From Syntrophaceae bacterium UBA6255 (lineage in GTDB: Bacteria > Desulfobacterota > Syntrophia > Syntrophales > Smithellaceae): a stretch of DNA of 24,530 bases. A program made the translations under genes and the position numbers. The notes below the pieces were generated by a model. That model had not been told where the DNA came from and searched no databases. It worked only from the letters and a program-made list of their open reading frames with translations. The stretch spans positions 1-24,530 of the forward strand of contig DJVN01000089.1 in NCBI GenBank assembly GCA_002441205.1, given 5' to 3'. Below, piece by piece: positions 15,124-23,937 of this stretch (positions within the stretch are counted from its first letter, which is position 1; each line of letters starts with the position of its first letter).

Positions 15124-15151
15124 TTGACACAGGCAGTCCCCTTCATATAAG
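15124..15151 (+). promoter_or_regulatory. Promoter of the PAS-GGDEF-EAL gene
   Basis: A perfect TTGACA (15124-15129) and TATAAG (15146-15151) are spaced by 16 bp, about 47 bp before the start codon. Confidence 0.6.
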
Positions 15152-15197
15152 CAATTCGTACATGAGAAAATTATCATTACTTAGAGGTTGATTTCTT

Positions 15198-18068
15198 ATG
15201 TCAATCGAACGGCAATCTATACGAAAAAAAAAGCGCACCACAAATTCTCCTAAAAGCCTTTCTGTTCTATCGGAAGAAATCATAGCAAAAGCAGGTGTAG
15301 GGATATACATCGTCCAAAACGGTAAATTTGTTTATCTCGGTAATCTATTCCAGAAAATGACCGGCTTCACAGAAAAAGATCTCATCGGGACAAATTCCCT
15401 CGAAAAAATTTATCCCGAAGACAAAGAAAAAGTCAGAAAACACGCGATCAAATGTTTAAAAAAAGAAAGTTTTGAGCCCTACGAATTCAGGTTTGTCAAA
15501 AAAAATCAAGAGCTGCAGTGGATTCTGGAAACCGTTACGCCCATAATTTACAATAATGAACGGGCTACGCTGGGAAGTTTTATGGATATTACCGAGCGCA
15601 AATTAACCGAAGATGCGCTCCGTCAAAGCGAAGAAAAATACAGAGCTATTATAGAAAACATAGAAGATGGCTACGTTGAAACGGATCTCAAAGGGAATTT
15701 TATATTCTTTAACGACGCTATCAGTAAAATGCACGGTTACAGGAATATTGAATTGCTAAGGTTGAATTATCGGGATATCATGGATGAAAGAAATGCAAAA
15801 AAAATATACGCAAGATATAACAAGGTATTTACAACCGGCCAACCGGAAAAAGAATTTGAATATGAAATAATCACCAAAAACGGTCAAAGAAGAAATCTGG
15901 AAACATCCATCTCTCTGATAAAAAATCCGACGGGGCGCATTGTTGCTTTTCGCGGCATTGTCCGCGACAGAACGGAACATAAACAAGCCGTGGAAGCTTT
16001 GCGCCTGAGCGAAGAGAAATATAGAACCATTCTGGAAAATATTGAAGAAGGATTTTTTGAAGTCGACCTTGCCGGAAATTTTACCTTTTTCAATATTTCA
16101 TTATGCCAGCTCATGGGTTATTCCAGAGAAGAACTGTTGGGCATGAATTACCGGAAATATACGGACAAAGTGACCTCCAAAGAAGTCTTCAGTACTTTTA
16201 ATGGAATTTATAAAACCGGAATGCCCGCCAAGGAATTTGATTGGCTCATCGTAAGAAAAGATGGAACGAAAAGATATGTCGAAGCGTCTGTGTCCTTGAA
16301 GAAAAATGCATCCGGCAGTCCTTTGGGGTTTCAGGGATTTACGCATGATGTCACGGAACGCAAAATTGCTGAAGAAGCTCTGCGCCAGAGCGAAGAAAAA
16401 TACAGAAGCATTCTGGAGAACATTCAGGAAGCCTACTTTGAAGTTGATCTTGCCGGGAATTTCACCTTTTTCAATGATTCATTATGCCGGATGACAGGAT
16501 GTTCCAGGGATGAACTGACCGGATCGAGCTATAAAAAATTCTCGGATGAAGAAAACTCAAAAAATGTTTTTCTCGCTTTTAATAAAATCTTCAAGACGGG
16601 TAATCCTACTGAAGGATTCGATTGGCGTATTACAAGAAGCGATGGAACAAAAAAATATATTGAAGCTTCCGTATCATTAAATAAAGATTCATCAGGAAAC
16701 CCGACCGGTTTTAAAGGCGTTATCCGCGATATCACCGAGCGTAAGCGGATAGAGCAGGAATTAAATTATATGGCAACCCATGACGCCTTGACCGGCCTGC
16801 CGAACCGGTTAATGTTCAGTCAGTTGCTGAACCAGGCGATTCAGTCCGCCAAACGTAATAAGAGACAGTTGGCTGTTTTTTTCATCGATCTGGACCGCTT
16901 CAAAATTATCAACGATACGCTGGGTCATGAAGCCGGAGATCTTCTTCTTCAGGAAATAGCGAAGAGGTTCAGACGAGGACTGAGAGCCGTCGATGTTGTC
17001 GGCCGCCTCGGCGGTGACGAATTTGTCATTCTGATCGAGGAATTCAGCGATTTGACCCAAGTGGCAAAGGTCGCCCATAAAATACTTTCTGCCGCCATGA
17101 AGCCTATGGTCATCATGGATGAAGAATGCCGCGTCACAGCCAGTATCGGCATCAGCGCATATCCTCATGATGGTCATGATGAACAAACTTTGATGAAAAA
17201 CGCCGATATCGCCATGTATTACGCCAAGGAAGAAGGCAAGAACAATTATCAATTTTATTCCAGAGATATCAAGACGCATTCCACTGAACGCATGACTATT
17301 GAAACCAATCTTCGCCGCGCTCTGGAGCGCAATGAATTATTTCTGGATTATCAGGCACGTCTCGATTTCAAAACCAACGAAATAACCGGTGTGGAAGCTC
17401 TGCTCCGCTGGAAGAATCCCTATCTGGGATTGGTCACACCAACTCAGTTTATTCCTGTCGCTGAAGAAACGGGAATGATCGTTCCCATAGGCAAATGGGT
17501 TCTGAAAGAAGCCTGCGCTCAGAATGTCGCCTGGCAGCGCGAGGGTCTGCCTCCGGTATGTATGGCGGTCAATTTATCACTTCGTCAACTTATGGATGAT
17601 AATTTACTGGAAGACATTAAATCCGTATTAAGAGAAACTGGCATGCCGCCCAATCTTCTGGAGCTGGAAATAACCGAAAGCATGGTCATGCACAACCCTG
17701 AACGCCTTGTGGCTCTTTTGAAAAAAATCAAGGCAATGGGAACCCGGCTTGCTATTGATGACTTTGGAACAGGTTATTCGTCACTTGCCCAAATCAAGCA
17801 TTTCCCCATAGATACCTTGAAAGTTGACCGGTCTTTTATCCGCAATCTTCCACAGGACGCAGAAGACAAGGCGATCACCAAAGCGATCATTAATATGGGC
17901 AAGGTTCTCAGTCTCACGGTTGTCGCAGAAGGCGTTGAAACCACTGAACAGGAAAATTATCTGCGGGAGCAAGTCTGTGACGAAATGCAGGGATTTTATT
18001 TCAGCAAACCCGTCACGGCTGACGAATTTGCCGATTTATTGCGCAAGCACAACCGTGTCACAAAATAA
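15198..18068 (+). CDS. Four-PAS sensor GGDEF-EAL protein (c-di-GMP synthesis/breakdown)
   Basis: A 956-residue cytoplasmic signalling protein without membrane helices. PAS 1 spans about 25-135; PAS 2, 3 and 4 follow at a strict 127-residue period, starting with EEKYR at 145, 272 and 399. The GGDEF domain (about 522-680) has the intact active site GGDEF at 605-609 and the RxxD inhibitory site RAVD at 596-599. The EAL domain (about 695-945) begins its motif at E733 and keeps VNLS, ITES, DDFGTGYSS, KVDRSF, AEGVE and the Q of EMQGF, so both cyclase and phosphodiesterase sites look intact. The PAS ligand is unknown; no haem or flavin signature was recognised. AGAGGT precedes the ATG. It is a single-gene unit, convergent with the HEAT-repeat gene. 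Confidence 0.95.
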   Translation: MSIERQSIRKKKRTTNSPKSLSVLSEEIIAKAGVGIYIVQNGKFVYLGNLFQKMTGFTEKDLIGTNSLEKIYPEDKEKVRKHAIKCLKKESFEPYEFRFVKKNQELQWILETVTPIIYNNERATLGSFMDITERKLTEDALRQSEEKYRAIIENIEDGYVETDLKGNFIFFNDAISKMHGYRNIELLRLNYRDIMDERNAKKIYARYNKVFTTGQPEKEFEYEIITKNGQRRNLETSISLIKNPTGRIVAFRGIVRDRTEHKQAVEALRLSEEKYRTILENIEEGFFEVDLAGNFTFFNISLCQLMGYSREELLGMNYRKYTDKVTSKEVFSTFNGIYKTGMPAKEFDWLIVRKDGTKRYVEASVSLKKNASGSPLGFQGFTHDVTERKIAEEALRQSEEKYRSILENIQEAYFEVDLAGNFTFFNDSLCRMTGCSRDELTGSSYKKFSDEENSKNVFLAFNKIFKTGNPTEGFDWRITRSDGTKKYIEASVSLNKDSSGNPTGFKGVIRDITERKRIEQELNYMATHDALTGLPNRLMFSQLLNQAIQSAKRNKRQLAVFFIDLDRFKIINDTLGHEAGDLLLQEIAKRFRRGLRAVDVVGRLGGDEFVILIEEFSDLTQVAKVAHKILSAAMKPMVIMDEECRVTASIGISAYPHDGHDEQTLMKNADIAMYYAKEEGKNNYQFYSRDIKTHSTERMTIETNLRRALERNELFLDYQARLDFKTNEITGVEALLRWKNPYLGLVTPTQFIPVAEETGMIVPIGKWVLKEACAQNVAWQREGLPPVCMAVNLSLRQLMDDNLLEDIKSVLRETGMPPNLLELEITESMVMHNPERLVALLKKIKAMGTRLAIDDFGTGYSSLAQIKHFPIDTLKVDRSFIRNLPQDAEDKAITKAIINMGKVLSLTVVAEGVETTEQENYLREQVCDEMQGFYFSKPVTADEFADLLRKHNRVTK
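15630..16740 (+). repeat. Three tandem PAS coding repeats, 381-bp period
   Basis: The sequence coding for EEKYR begins at 15630, 16011 and 16392, exactly 381 bp apart each time. The second and third units stay close along most of the length (for example FEVDLAGNFTFFN in both), so this is an internal gene duplication rather than chance similarity of PAS folds. Confidence 0.85.
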
Positions 18069-18120
18069 ATTATTTCTTGGAAAGAAGAACACGTCTCATA
18101 TCAAACAGGAACATTTTTCC

Positions 18121-20307
18121 TTATTGACCGACTGATTTTTTATCTATCTCCTCAATTGCTTCCCGAGACGCATTTGATAATAAGGTTTTGTCATTTAGGT
18201 GTGTTTTCAAGAAACTTTTTGATTTTGTTCCCCCTATTTTCCCCAACACCGACGCACAGGCGCAGACAATTTCCTCGTGCTCTCTGCTGAGTTCAGTACT
18301 CATGAATTTTAAAAGACCTTTTCTTTCGTGCAGCAAATCAGACGCCATCGAAATAATCTCACTTTCCAGATATTCTTTATTGGAGCCATCCATAATTTTT
18401 CCCACAATTCTTAATAAAGCGGAGATCAATCCCGCTTCCTTTGCCGTTATATTTTTATTGTTGAGCTTTTCTTTCGCGTAAGTTAAGATCTTCCCGGCTG
18501 ATTCTTGTGAAACAGTCAATTCGTGTTCGAGTAAGTATGCCGCCTGATTTCTTACCTTTTCCTCTCCGTCATTTAAAGCTTCCATGATAACGCCTTCCGC
18601 GTCTTTTTTATTTATCTTGGCTACAGCTGCCAGAGCCTTGGTCCTGATACTTGCATTGGGATGTCTTAAATTTTTTTTAACCGACTTAACATCATCGCTG
18701 CGACCGACATTCGTGATCACGAGCAGAGCAAAATTCATCATAGCTAATGACTGATTGGGGTCATCAAGTATTTTTATAGACCATTGTCTGGCAAGTTCAC
18801 CTTTTTGAGACAAAAGGTCTATGGCATTTTTCAACACATTTGTTTCTTTGCCTTTACTCAATACAACGCTCAGGATATCTATGCACTTCGAGTTCAGTTG
18901 CATCAGAATATCATTAATTTGAGTTTTTGCATGATTATCCGCATTAATAAATTCATCCGCAAACGCTTCTTCGCAACCGTCCAGGACAGCATCGGGCATG
19001 CGTATAAAGGGATCCGACGCTTCAGATACACCCTGACTCCGCGAAGCGTAAAGCCGTAACGTTTCCATAATTGTCTTAATAACAGCCCATTCCTTCAGCC
19101 TGATAAACTGGGGAATGACTCTCTTCATTAAGGTCACCTGGCTTTGCATGTCCTCGTTCGTATCAGCGCTCATGGCTTTTTCCATGAACGTGTCAAATTC
19201 CGAGATAATATATTCGGCGATTTTTTTACTTTGAATGTCTAGGCGCATTTTTTCCGGAAGCATATCAACATCAACGATATCATTTTCATACAATCGTTCA
19301 AACAAGCCGACCGTGTCGGGCATATTATTAAAAACTATTCTTTGCGCGGCTATCTTAAGAACTTTGGTCAGATAAACATCTCTCTTCTGAGCGATAGAAT
19401 CATCTTCTTCCGATTTTAATTCAGTCCTATTTTCTTCATAGACTTCCAAAACAGCATATGCAACCTGCACAACGGCATCCCCGGGCAATGAATTAATCAT
19501 TAAGTTTTCCATTTCATCGACTTCCAGCAGATGCGTGATATGGTCCACGATAATGTCACAGTTGATGATCAGGTCCTTGAGTAAATCAAAATTATTGAGA
19601 GGCCTGATAATGTCTTCCACAATTTGCTTTTTTATCAATTTCATTTTTTCAGCGGACGCGGAACGGAACATCGGCACTGTTTTTAGATCCTTCGCCAGAC
19701 GACGCAGGATAATCGATACACGCCAGGGGAGCTTCCCCCGGGAAAGCACGATGTCAGTTTTAAAGATTGTGGAGACTTCCGTTATATCCTGATCGGCAAG
19801 CGCCTTGGTCAGATATTCGCCCAGGCAGAACGTATCCGCTCCATCTGCCATGGGCTCACTCATAATATCTATAAACGACTCAAAATGTTCGGACGTGATA
19901 TTTCTTTTGATAACAAAACTGTTGAGACTCTTTCTTTCGAAGTAATCCTTGAGCTTTGGAACAAACAAATCAGAAGTGGTGGCGTGAGTCAGTTTTCTTA
20001 TATTGAAAGGCTCATTCAGAATGCCGCTGATATGTATATCAACCTGGTCTTCGACATCGTGACAGGTCAGCATGATTTCAGCCGAACTTCCGAGTGCATT
20101 TTTAAAGGCATCGTAGAGGCCTTTTTTCACTTCCTGTGAAACAGGATGATGAACATCATAATAACCACTGCGGGAAATCGCTTTGATGAGGTCAATGACA
20201 AAGTCGCACGTCGTTTTCGCTTTGGCGAATTCTTCCGGAGTAAAATCTTTTTTTTCACTCATCTTATGACTCGCTTCAGCAATTGTTTCCATCGTGCCAA
20301 CTTTCAT
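18121..20307 (-). CDS. Large HEAT-repeat protein of unknown function
   Basis: A 728-residue soluble, almost entirely helical protein. HEAT/ARM-like repeats are clear at about 545-600 (HPNASIRTKALAAVAKI, then DGEEKVRNQAAYLLEH) and again near the C-terminus (SREHEEIVCACASVLGKIG). The first 100 residues contain SGYYDVHHPVSQEVKKGLYDAF, similar to the short HP-containing domain in front of HD-GYP and other deltaproteobacterial signalling proteins, as I recall. No catalytic motif is seen; a scaffold role is likely. The start is uncertain: ATGs at 20307, 20292 and 20262 are in frame, and none has a clear ribosome site. A good promoter with an inverted repeat over its start region lies upstream. It shares a divergent control region with the patatin gene. 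Confidence 0.82.
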   Translation of the reverse strand: MKVGTMETIAEASHKMSEKKDFTPEEFAKAKTTCDFVIDLIKAISRSGYYDVHHPVSQEVKKGLYDAFKNALGSSAEIMLTCHDVEDQVDIHISGILNEPFNIRKLTHATTSDLFVPKLKDYFERKSLNSFVIKRNITSEHFESFIDIMSEPMADGADTFCLGEYLTKALADQDITEVSTIFKTDIVLSRGKLPWRVSIILRRLAKDLKTVPMFRSASAEKMKLIKKQIVEDIIRPLNNFDLLKDLIINCDIIVDHITHLLEVDEMENLMINSLPGDAVVQVAYAVLEVYEENRTELKSEEDDSIAQKRDVYLTKVLKIAAQRIVFNNMPDTVGLFERLYENDIVDVDMLPEKMRLDIQSKKIAEYIISEFDTFMEKAMSADTNEDMQSQVTLMKRVIPQFIRLKEWAVIKTIMETLRLYASRSQGVSEASDPFIRMPDAVLDGCEEAFADEFINADNHAKTQINDILMQLNSKCIDILSVVLSKGKETNVLKNAIDLLSQKGELARQWSIKILDDPNQSLAMMNFALLVITNVGRSDDVKSVKKNLRHPNASIRTKALAAVAKINKKDAEGVIMEALNDGEEKVRNQAAYLLEHELTVSQESAGKILTYAKEKLNNKNITAKEAGLISALLRIVGKIMDGSNKEYLESEIISMASDLLHERKGLLKFMSTELSREHEEIVCACASVLGKIGGTKSKSFLKTHLNDKTLLSNASREAIEEIDKKSVGQ

Positions 20308-20387
20308 TTTTAGGTATTTTTTAACAAAAGCTATAATCTTAAGACAGCGAAGATATCATATGAAAATGGTCGTGCTTTTTTGAATCT

Positions 20388-20402
20388 GAATCACTTTGAT
20401 TC
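20388..20402. promoter_or_regulatory. Inverted repeat over the HEAT-gene transcription start
   Basis: A perfect GAATCA-CTT-TGATTC repeat directly follows the predicted -10 on the minus strand and covers the expected start point, an operator-like position. A further half-site GAATC lies next to it at 20382-20386. Confidence 0.5.
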
Positions 20403-20403
20403 C

Positions 20404-20431
20404 TTTATACCATGTCTTTAAAAAAATGCAA
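20404..20431 (-). promoter_or_regulatory. Promoter of the HEAT-repeat gene
   Basis: On the minus strand TTGCAT (20426-20431) and TATAAA (20404-20409) lie 16 bp apart. The leader to the first ATG would be about 90 bases. Confidence 0.55.
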
Positions 20432-20462
20432 GCCACAAATATCAACATTATCATTAGCTTAT

Positions 20463-20483
20463 CGACTCATTCTCGATGAGTTG
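20463..20483. promoter_or_regulatory. Inverted repeat at the patatin promoter
   Basis: ACTCAT (20465-20470) and ATGAGT (20476-20481) flank TCTCG, with two further outer pairs (one G-T). The right arm reaches into the -35 of the patatin promoter, so a bound protein would compete with or recruit polymerase. Confidence 0.48.
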
Positions 20484-20508
20484 ACAAAAAGATTAAAGAA
20501 GATATAAA
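20481..20508 (+). promoter_or_regulatory. Promoter of the patatin-isomerase operon
   Basis: A perfect TTGACA (20481-20486) and TATAAA (20503-20508) are 16 bp apart, about 34 bp before the patatin start. Confidence 0.65.
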
Positions 20509-20542
20509 AGAAAACTCTACATTCGACTGTAAGGTTGAAATA

Positions 20543-21460
20543 ATGATATTTACTAAATTGAATTTACATCAATACGCAAGGTTTAATCGTGCTCTGTTAG
20601 TCATCTTATTAACATCAACGCTAAGCTCCTGCTCTCTGATAAAATTACTCTCCCCTTCCCCGGCAAAACCGGCCAAAATAGCGGTTGTGCTTGGCGGTGG
20701 CGGTTCCAAGGGATTCGCGCATATCGGTGTGCTCAAAGTTTTGGAAGCGCAGAAAATTCCTGTAAACATGATCGTGGGAACAAGCGCGGGCAGCCTCGTC
20801 GGCAGTTTATACGCTTCGGGAAAAACCGCTTTTGAACTGCAGGAAATCGCCCTGAAGATGGACAGTGATCATGTCATAGACTACGACTGGAAAATATGGA
20901 GCGGCGGATTGATTATAGGCGATAAACTGGAAAACTTCATCAACACCAACGTTAAAAATACACCCATAGAAAAACTTAAAATTCCTTTTTATGCCGTAGC
21001 CACCAATATTGCCACAGGAGAGGAAGTCGTTTTTACCCGCGGCAACACCGGCATGGCCGTACGCGCGAGTTGTTCCGTCCCGGCCGTTTTTCAACCTTTT
21101 AAACTCGGCAATGTCATGTACGTTGACGGCGGTGTGGTCAGCCCCGTGGCAGTGGAGGTGGCCCGACGCAACGGCGCGGATATTGTCATTGCCGTGGATA
21201 TTTCCGGAGGACTGCACAAAACCGTTCCTTACGGGATGTTTGATTCCCTGAAAAAATCCGTGGATATCATGTATTCCAGAATCGCCGCCTATCAGATTAA
21301 AAATGCCGATGTGGTCATTCGTCCCAATATGAAAAATATCGGTTCCACTGAAATGGAAAAATTCAACGAGGCTATTTTTGAAGGGGAAAAAGCGGCTGCG
21401 CTGAAACTGCCGGAACTTCAAATCATCATGGAAAGATTAAAAAAAGAAGGGCGGCTTTGA
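20543..21460 (+). CDS. Patatin-like phospholipase lipoprotein (RssA-like)
   Basis: A 305-residue serine acyl hydrolase. The N-terminus is a lipoprotein signal: a hydrophobic stretch then LSSC with C30 as the lipid-modified cysteine, so the enzyme is anchored in the inner or outer membrane facing the periplasm. The patatin fold is complete: oxyanion loop GGGGSKG at 51-57, nucleophile S81 in GTSAG and D195 in DGG, together forming the Ser-Asp dyad. Length matches RssA-type patatins without the C-terminal beta-barrel of PlpD. It probably hydrolyses membrane lipids, but the substrate cannot be read from sequence. AAGGT stands before the ATG. It is co-transcribed with the isomerase-like gene 28 bp downstream. 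Confidence 0.93.
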   Translation: MIFTKLNLHQYARFNRALLVILLTSTLSSCSLIKLLSPSPAKPAKIAVVLGGGGSKGFAHIGVLKVLEAQKIPVNMIVGTSAGSLVGSLYASGKTAFELQEIALKMDSDHVIDYDWKIWSGGLIIGDKLENFINTNVKNTPIEKLKIPFYAVATNIATGEEVVFTRGNTGMAVRASCSVPAVFQPFKLGNVMYVDGGVVSPVAVEVARRNGADIVIAVDISGGLHKTVPYGMFDSLKKSVDIMYSRIAAYQIKNADVVIRPNMKNIGSTEMEKFNEAIFEGEKAAALKLPELQIIMERLKKEGRL

Positions 21461-21488
21461 TAATTTCTTCTTCTGAGGTTGAAATTTT

Positions 21489-22232
21489 ATGATTACGATT
21501 GGCGGCAGAGCCCACAACCTTGATGAAGCCCTATCGGTTAGCAAATTAGGATTGTCTTTCATCGAAATTTCTCTTGACGATCCGGCGATAGTTTCCGGAT
21601 GGGTTCCGCAGCTTCTGGAGATAAAGAATAACTACAGGATAAGTTTGCTCGCTCATTACCCTAATGAAGATAATCCTTTTGATGTGGAGATACTCCGGAA
21701 TAAATTTCTCCCCCGCATCAAAGGGCTGATGGAAATATCAAGACAACTCGACATCACCAAAGCGACGCTGCATTTCTGGATGGATAAACGCTGGGCGGCG
21801 GCGGACTTGATTCGCGGCAAGCTCGAAATACTGAAGCGCATTGTGGATTTCGGCAACGATTTTGGAATAACCGTCTGTATTGAAAACTTAAGCGAACGTG
21901 CCGATAGTTTCGCGCCCGCATTCGAAGCCATTCCCGGCTTGAAAATGACGCTGGATATCGGGCACGCCCAGCTTCTTGCCCGACAAAATACATCGTTTCG
22001 TTTTATTGAAGAGCATTTTCCCCGTATCGCGCACATTCACGTTCACGATAATCGCGGCGGAACAAGCGTCAAAGATGATCTGCATCTTGCATTGGGCGAA
22101 GGCTCCGTGGATTACAAAACGATTCTCAAGGCGCTTGTCAGTAAGGATTACGCTTCCACGATGACGATGGAAGTAAAAATCAAGGACATGCTGAAAACAA
22201 AACAGATTCTGGAAGATTGCATAAGGAATTAG
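21489..22232 (+). CDS. TIM-barrel sugar phosphate isomerase/epimerase-like protein
   Basis: A 247-residue cytoplasmic protein of the xylose isomerase-like/AP endonuclease 2 family. Likely metal ligands are E132 (CIENLS), D156 and H159 (LDIGHA), H185 (IHVHDN) and E228 (TMEVK), spread on consecutive barrel strands as in the family; H56 and H95 also lie on strand ends. The natural substrate is not identifiable: isomerase, epimerase or DNA endonuclease members share this pattern, though the short length and absence of a DNA-binding insert argue against endonuclease IV. The TGAGGT site and 28-bp gap show it belongs to the patatin operon. Its stop overlaps that of the convergent fumarylacetoacetate hydrolase gene by four bases. 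Confidence 0.85.
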   Translation: MITIGGRAHNLDEALSVSKLGLSFIEISLDDPAIVSGWVPQLLEIKNNYRISLLAHYPNEDNPFDVEILRNKFLPRIKGLMEISRQLDITKATLHFWMDKRWAAADLIRGKLEILKRIVDFGNDFGITVCIENLSERADSFAPAFEAIPGLKMTLDIGHAQLLARQNTSFRFIEEHFPRIAHIHVHDNRGGTSVKDDLHLALGEGSVDYKTILKALVSKDYASTMTMEVKIKDMLKTKQILEDCIRN

Positions 22233-23242
22233 TAAAATTTTTCTAATTCCTTCCTGTTCCCCCAGTTTGAAGGTTCCATCCTGCCTAAAACGTCCGGAAT
22301 GTTCTGCCTGAGGATTCCCAGTTTATCGAAAATGATTTCGATTTTTTCGCCCGGATTTATCCACAAATCGTTGTCCAGTCCCGTGCAATCGGGAATGGTT
22401 CCCATTCCGATGACCGTTCCCGGCAATAGTGTGAAAACAGTTTTTAAATATTCAATGACTTTTTCCGGACGGGCACAATATTCAGAAGTGCTTCCCTTCC
22501 ACGCCATTCTATTCCCGATGTTGACTTTCACATTCAAGGCGAGCGGATCACCGACTTCATCAGGGGTAACCATAAAGGGGCCCAGTCCATTACTACGGTC
22601 GAAATCCTTACTTCTGGCCGGTCCTCCCAATCCCAGCATTTCTTTTAACTGAATATCGCGCGCCGACGAATCGTTAAAAATGGTATATCCGGCAATCGGT
22701 TTTGCTTCATTTCCTGTAACGATCGCCAATTCCGGTTCTATGTCCAGATAAGACGAATACGTTGGCCAATGAATCGTATCGTTATCTCCGATAATCGCGT
22801 TATGATTGCCTTTGTAATAGAGCATCTTCCCGCGGGTTGCCTTTTGAACTGTCTTTCTCATAACCGGCGCGATCAGCGAACCGAAAGCGCCGAATGCATG
22901 TTTGATCAAAATCGCCGACGAATTTCCCAGATGACGCGGTGACAATCCAAAATCAATCAGAGCCCTTGGATGAGGGACCGGGGCAAGAATCTTTACATTT
23001 TCCAGCGGCGTTTTTTCCTTATCGCTCAAGGATGAAATGTATGCTTCCCCGTACTTCAGAAGTTCTCTGGCCGAGTTTTCACTTCCCGGCAGATTTTCCA
23101 GATAGGAATAAACATCCCTAAGCTCCTCGTGTGTTTGCCCGGATTTCTGCTGAAGTGTTTCGATAGATACCGCGTATCCCTTGATAACAATGCCAAAAAG
23201 CGTCTTGCCGTTTAAACCACGCTGATAATTTAATAACTTCAT
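22229..23242 (-). CDS. Fumarylacetoacetate hydrolase family protein
   Basis: A 337-residue cytoplasmic enzyme of the FAH superfamily, whose members cleave or decarboxylate acylpyruvates and similar oxo-acids with a divalent metal. The C-terminal FAH domain (about 85-325) shows the metal ligands E169-x-E171 (DIEPELAIVTG) and D191 (FNDSSARDIQ), preceded by MLYYKGNHNAI and followed by DFDRSNGLGPFMV and the PGTVIGMGT segment. The N-terminal 80 residues are a lid-type extension. Substrate is unknown; no aromatic-degradation cluster is present, so oxaloacetate-type metabolite repair is equally possible. AAGG lies upstream of the ATG at 23242. It follows the four-helix membrane gene by 27 bp and is probably co-transcribed with it. 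Confidence 0.9.
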   Translation of the reverse strand: MKLLNYQRGLNGKTLFGIVIKGYAVSIETLQQKSGQTHEELRDVYSYLENLPGSENSARELLKYGEAYISSLSDKEKTPLENVKILAPVPHPRALIDFGLSPRHLGNSSAILIKHAFGAFGSLIAPVMRKTVQKATRGKMLYYKGNHNAIIGDNDTIHWPTYSSYLDIEPELAIVTGNEAKPIAGYTIFNDSSARDIQLKEMLGLGGPARSKDFDRSNGLGPFMVTPDEVGDPLALNVKVNIGNRMAWKGSTSEYCARPEKVIEYLKTVFTLLPGTVIGMGTIPDCTGLDNDLWINPGEKIEIIFDKLGILRQNIPDVLGRMEPSNWGNRKELEKFY

Positions 23243-23269
23243 ATAATATTTACCTTATTTTTTGATGAT

Positions 23270-23827
23270 TTACATATTCTTTATAATAAACTTCTTTATA
23301 ATCCAAAATGCGATGAGAACGATGGCCAGTGCCGTTCCGGATAAGGATAAAAGCCACTTGATATTGGTCGCCAGTCCTGAAACAGCAACCAGTAATGGCG
23401 TTGCCCTGTTCAAATCGGCCAGAAAATAAAGATGCATCATATTTTCAAATACATCACAGAATGCGGCTATAAAAGGCGTCAGCATAATCCAGTTGAATCT
23501 TGGATTCACATGGCTGATCTTAAATGCCCTGGCGATCAGCAGGCTTAAAAATATACCATACAGCAACGGATGATAATGATCGAATTGAAAATGTTTATAA
23601 TAAATCTCTATTTCTCCCGATGAAATCCATCCTGAAGCAATGCCCTTAAATTTTTCGCTGCACATGGTTGTCTGTAAAGCAAGAGCGTTGAGCGTGCCCA
23701 GCGGATGAATAATGGAACCTATGACAATTTGATTGGTAAAATAGAAAATCGCCGCTATCGCGATAACAAGATTGGAGTCGGATTTTTGACTGATGTAATT
23801 TTCCAGGCGTGTAAAAATTCCCATCAT
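23270..23827 (-). CDS. Four-helix membrane protein of unknown function
   Basis: Not recognised. This 185-residue protein has about four membrane helices (near 19-40, 87-103, 112-137 and 145-173) with a soluble loop at 50-85. Notable polar groups in or near the membrane are HYHP (84-87) and FCDVFENMMH (123-132), which look conserved and might bind a ligand. AGGAGG stands four bases before an ATG-ATG pair at 23827. It is the first gene of a two-gene unit with the FAH-family hydrolase. There are no clues to transport or enzyme activity. Confidence 0.8.
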   Translation of the reverse strand: MMGIFTRLENYISQKSDSNLVIAIAAIFYFTNQIVIGSIIHPLGTLNALALQTTMCSEKFKGIASGWISSGEIEIYYKHFQFDHYHPLLYGIFLSLLIARAFKISHVNPRFNWIMLTPFIAAFCDVFENMMHLYFLADLNRATPLLVAVSGLATNIKWLLSLSGTALAIVLIAFWIIKKFIIKNM

Positions 23828-23865
23828 TACTCCTCCTGATATTATTTTTTAAAACCGGGAAATAA

Positions 23866-23894
23866 GATATAATTTGAATAATGCGATGTGTCAA
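23866..23894 (-). promoter_or_regulatory. Promoter of the membrane protein-FAH unit
   Basis: On the minus strand a perfect TTGACA (23889-23894) and TATATC (23866-23871) are 17 bp apart, about 38 bp before the start codon. Confidence 0.6.
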
Positions 23895-23937
23895 TCAGGA
23901 ACATTGCCACAAAAAAACTTTCGATCCGGAACTCGCT

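Noticed and set aside
16809..17279. Minus-strand ORF of 156 codons within the GGDEF region
   Set aside because: It lies fully inside the GGDEF coding sequence on the other strand and has no start signal.
18107..18122. AGGAA/TTCCT hairpin between convergent GGDEF-EAL and HEAT genes
   Set aside because: Only five pairs with no GC core; too weak to call a terminator.
20807..21421. Minus-strand ORF of 204 codons opposite the patatin gene
   Set aside because: The other strand encodes a complete patatin with catalytic dyad; the His/Gly/Phe-rich translation is typical of a shadow frame.
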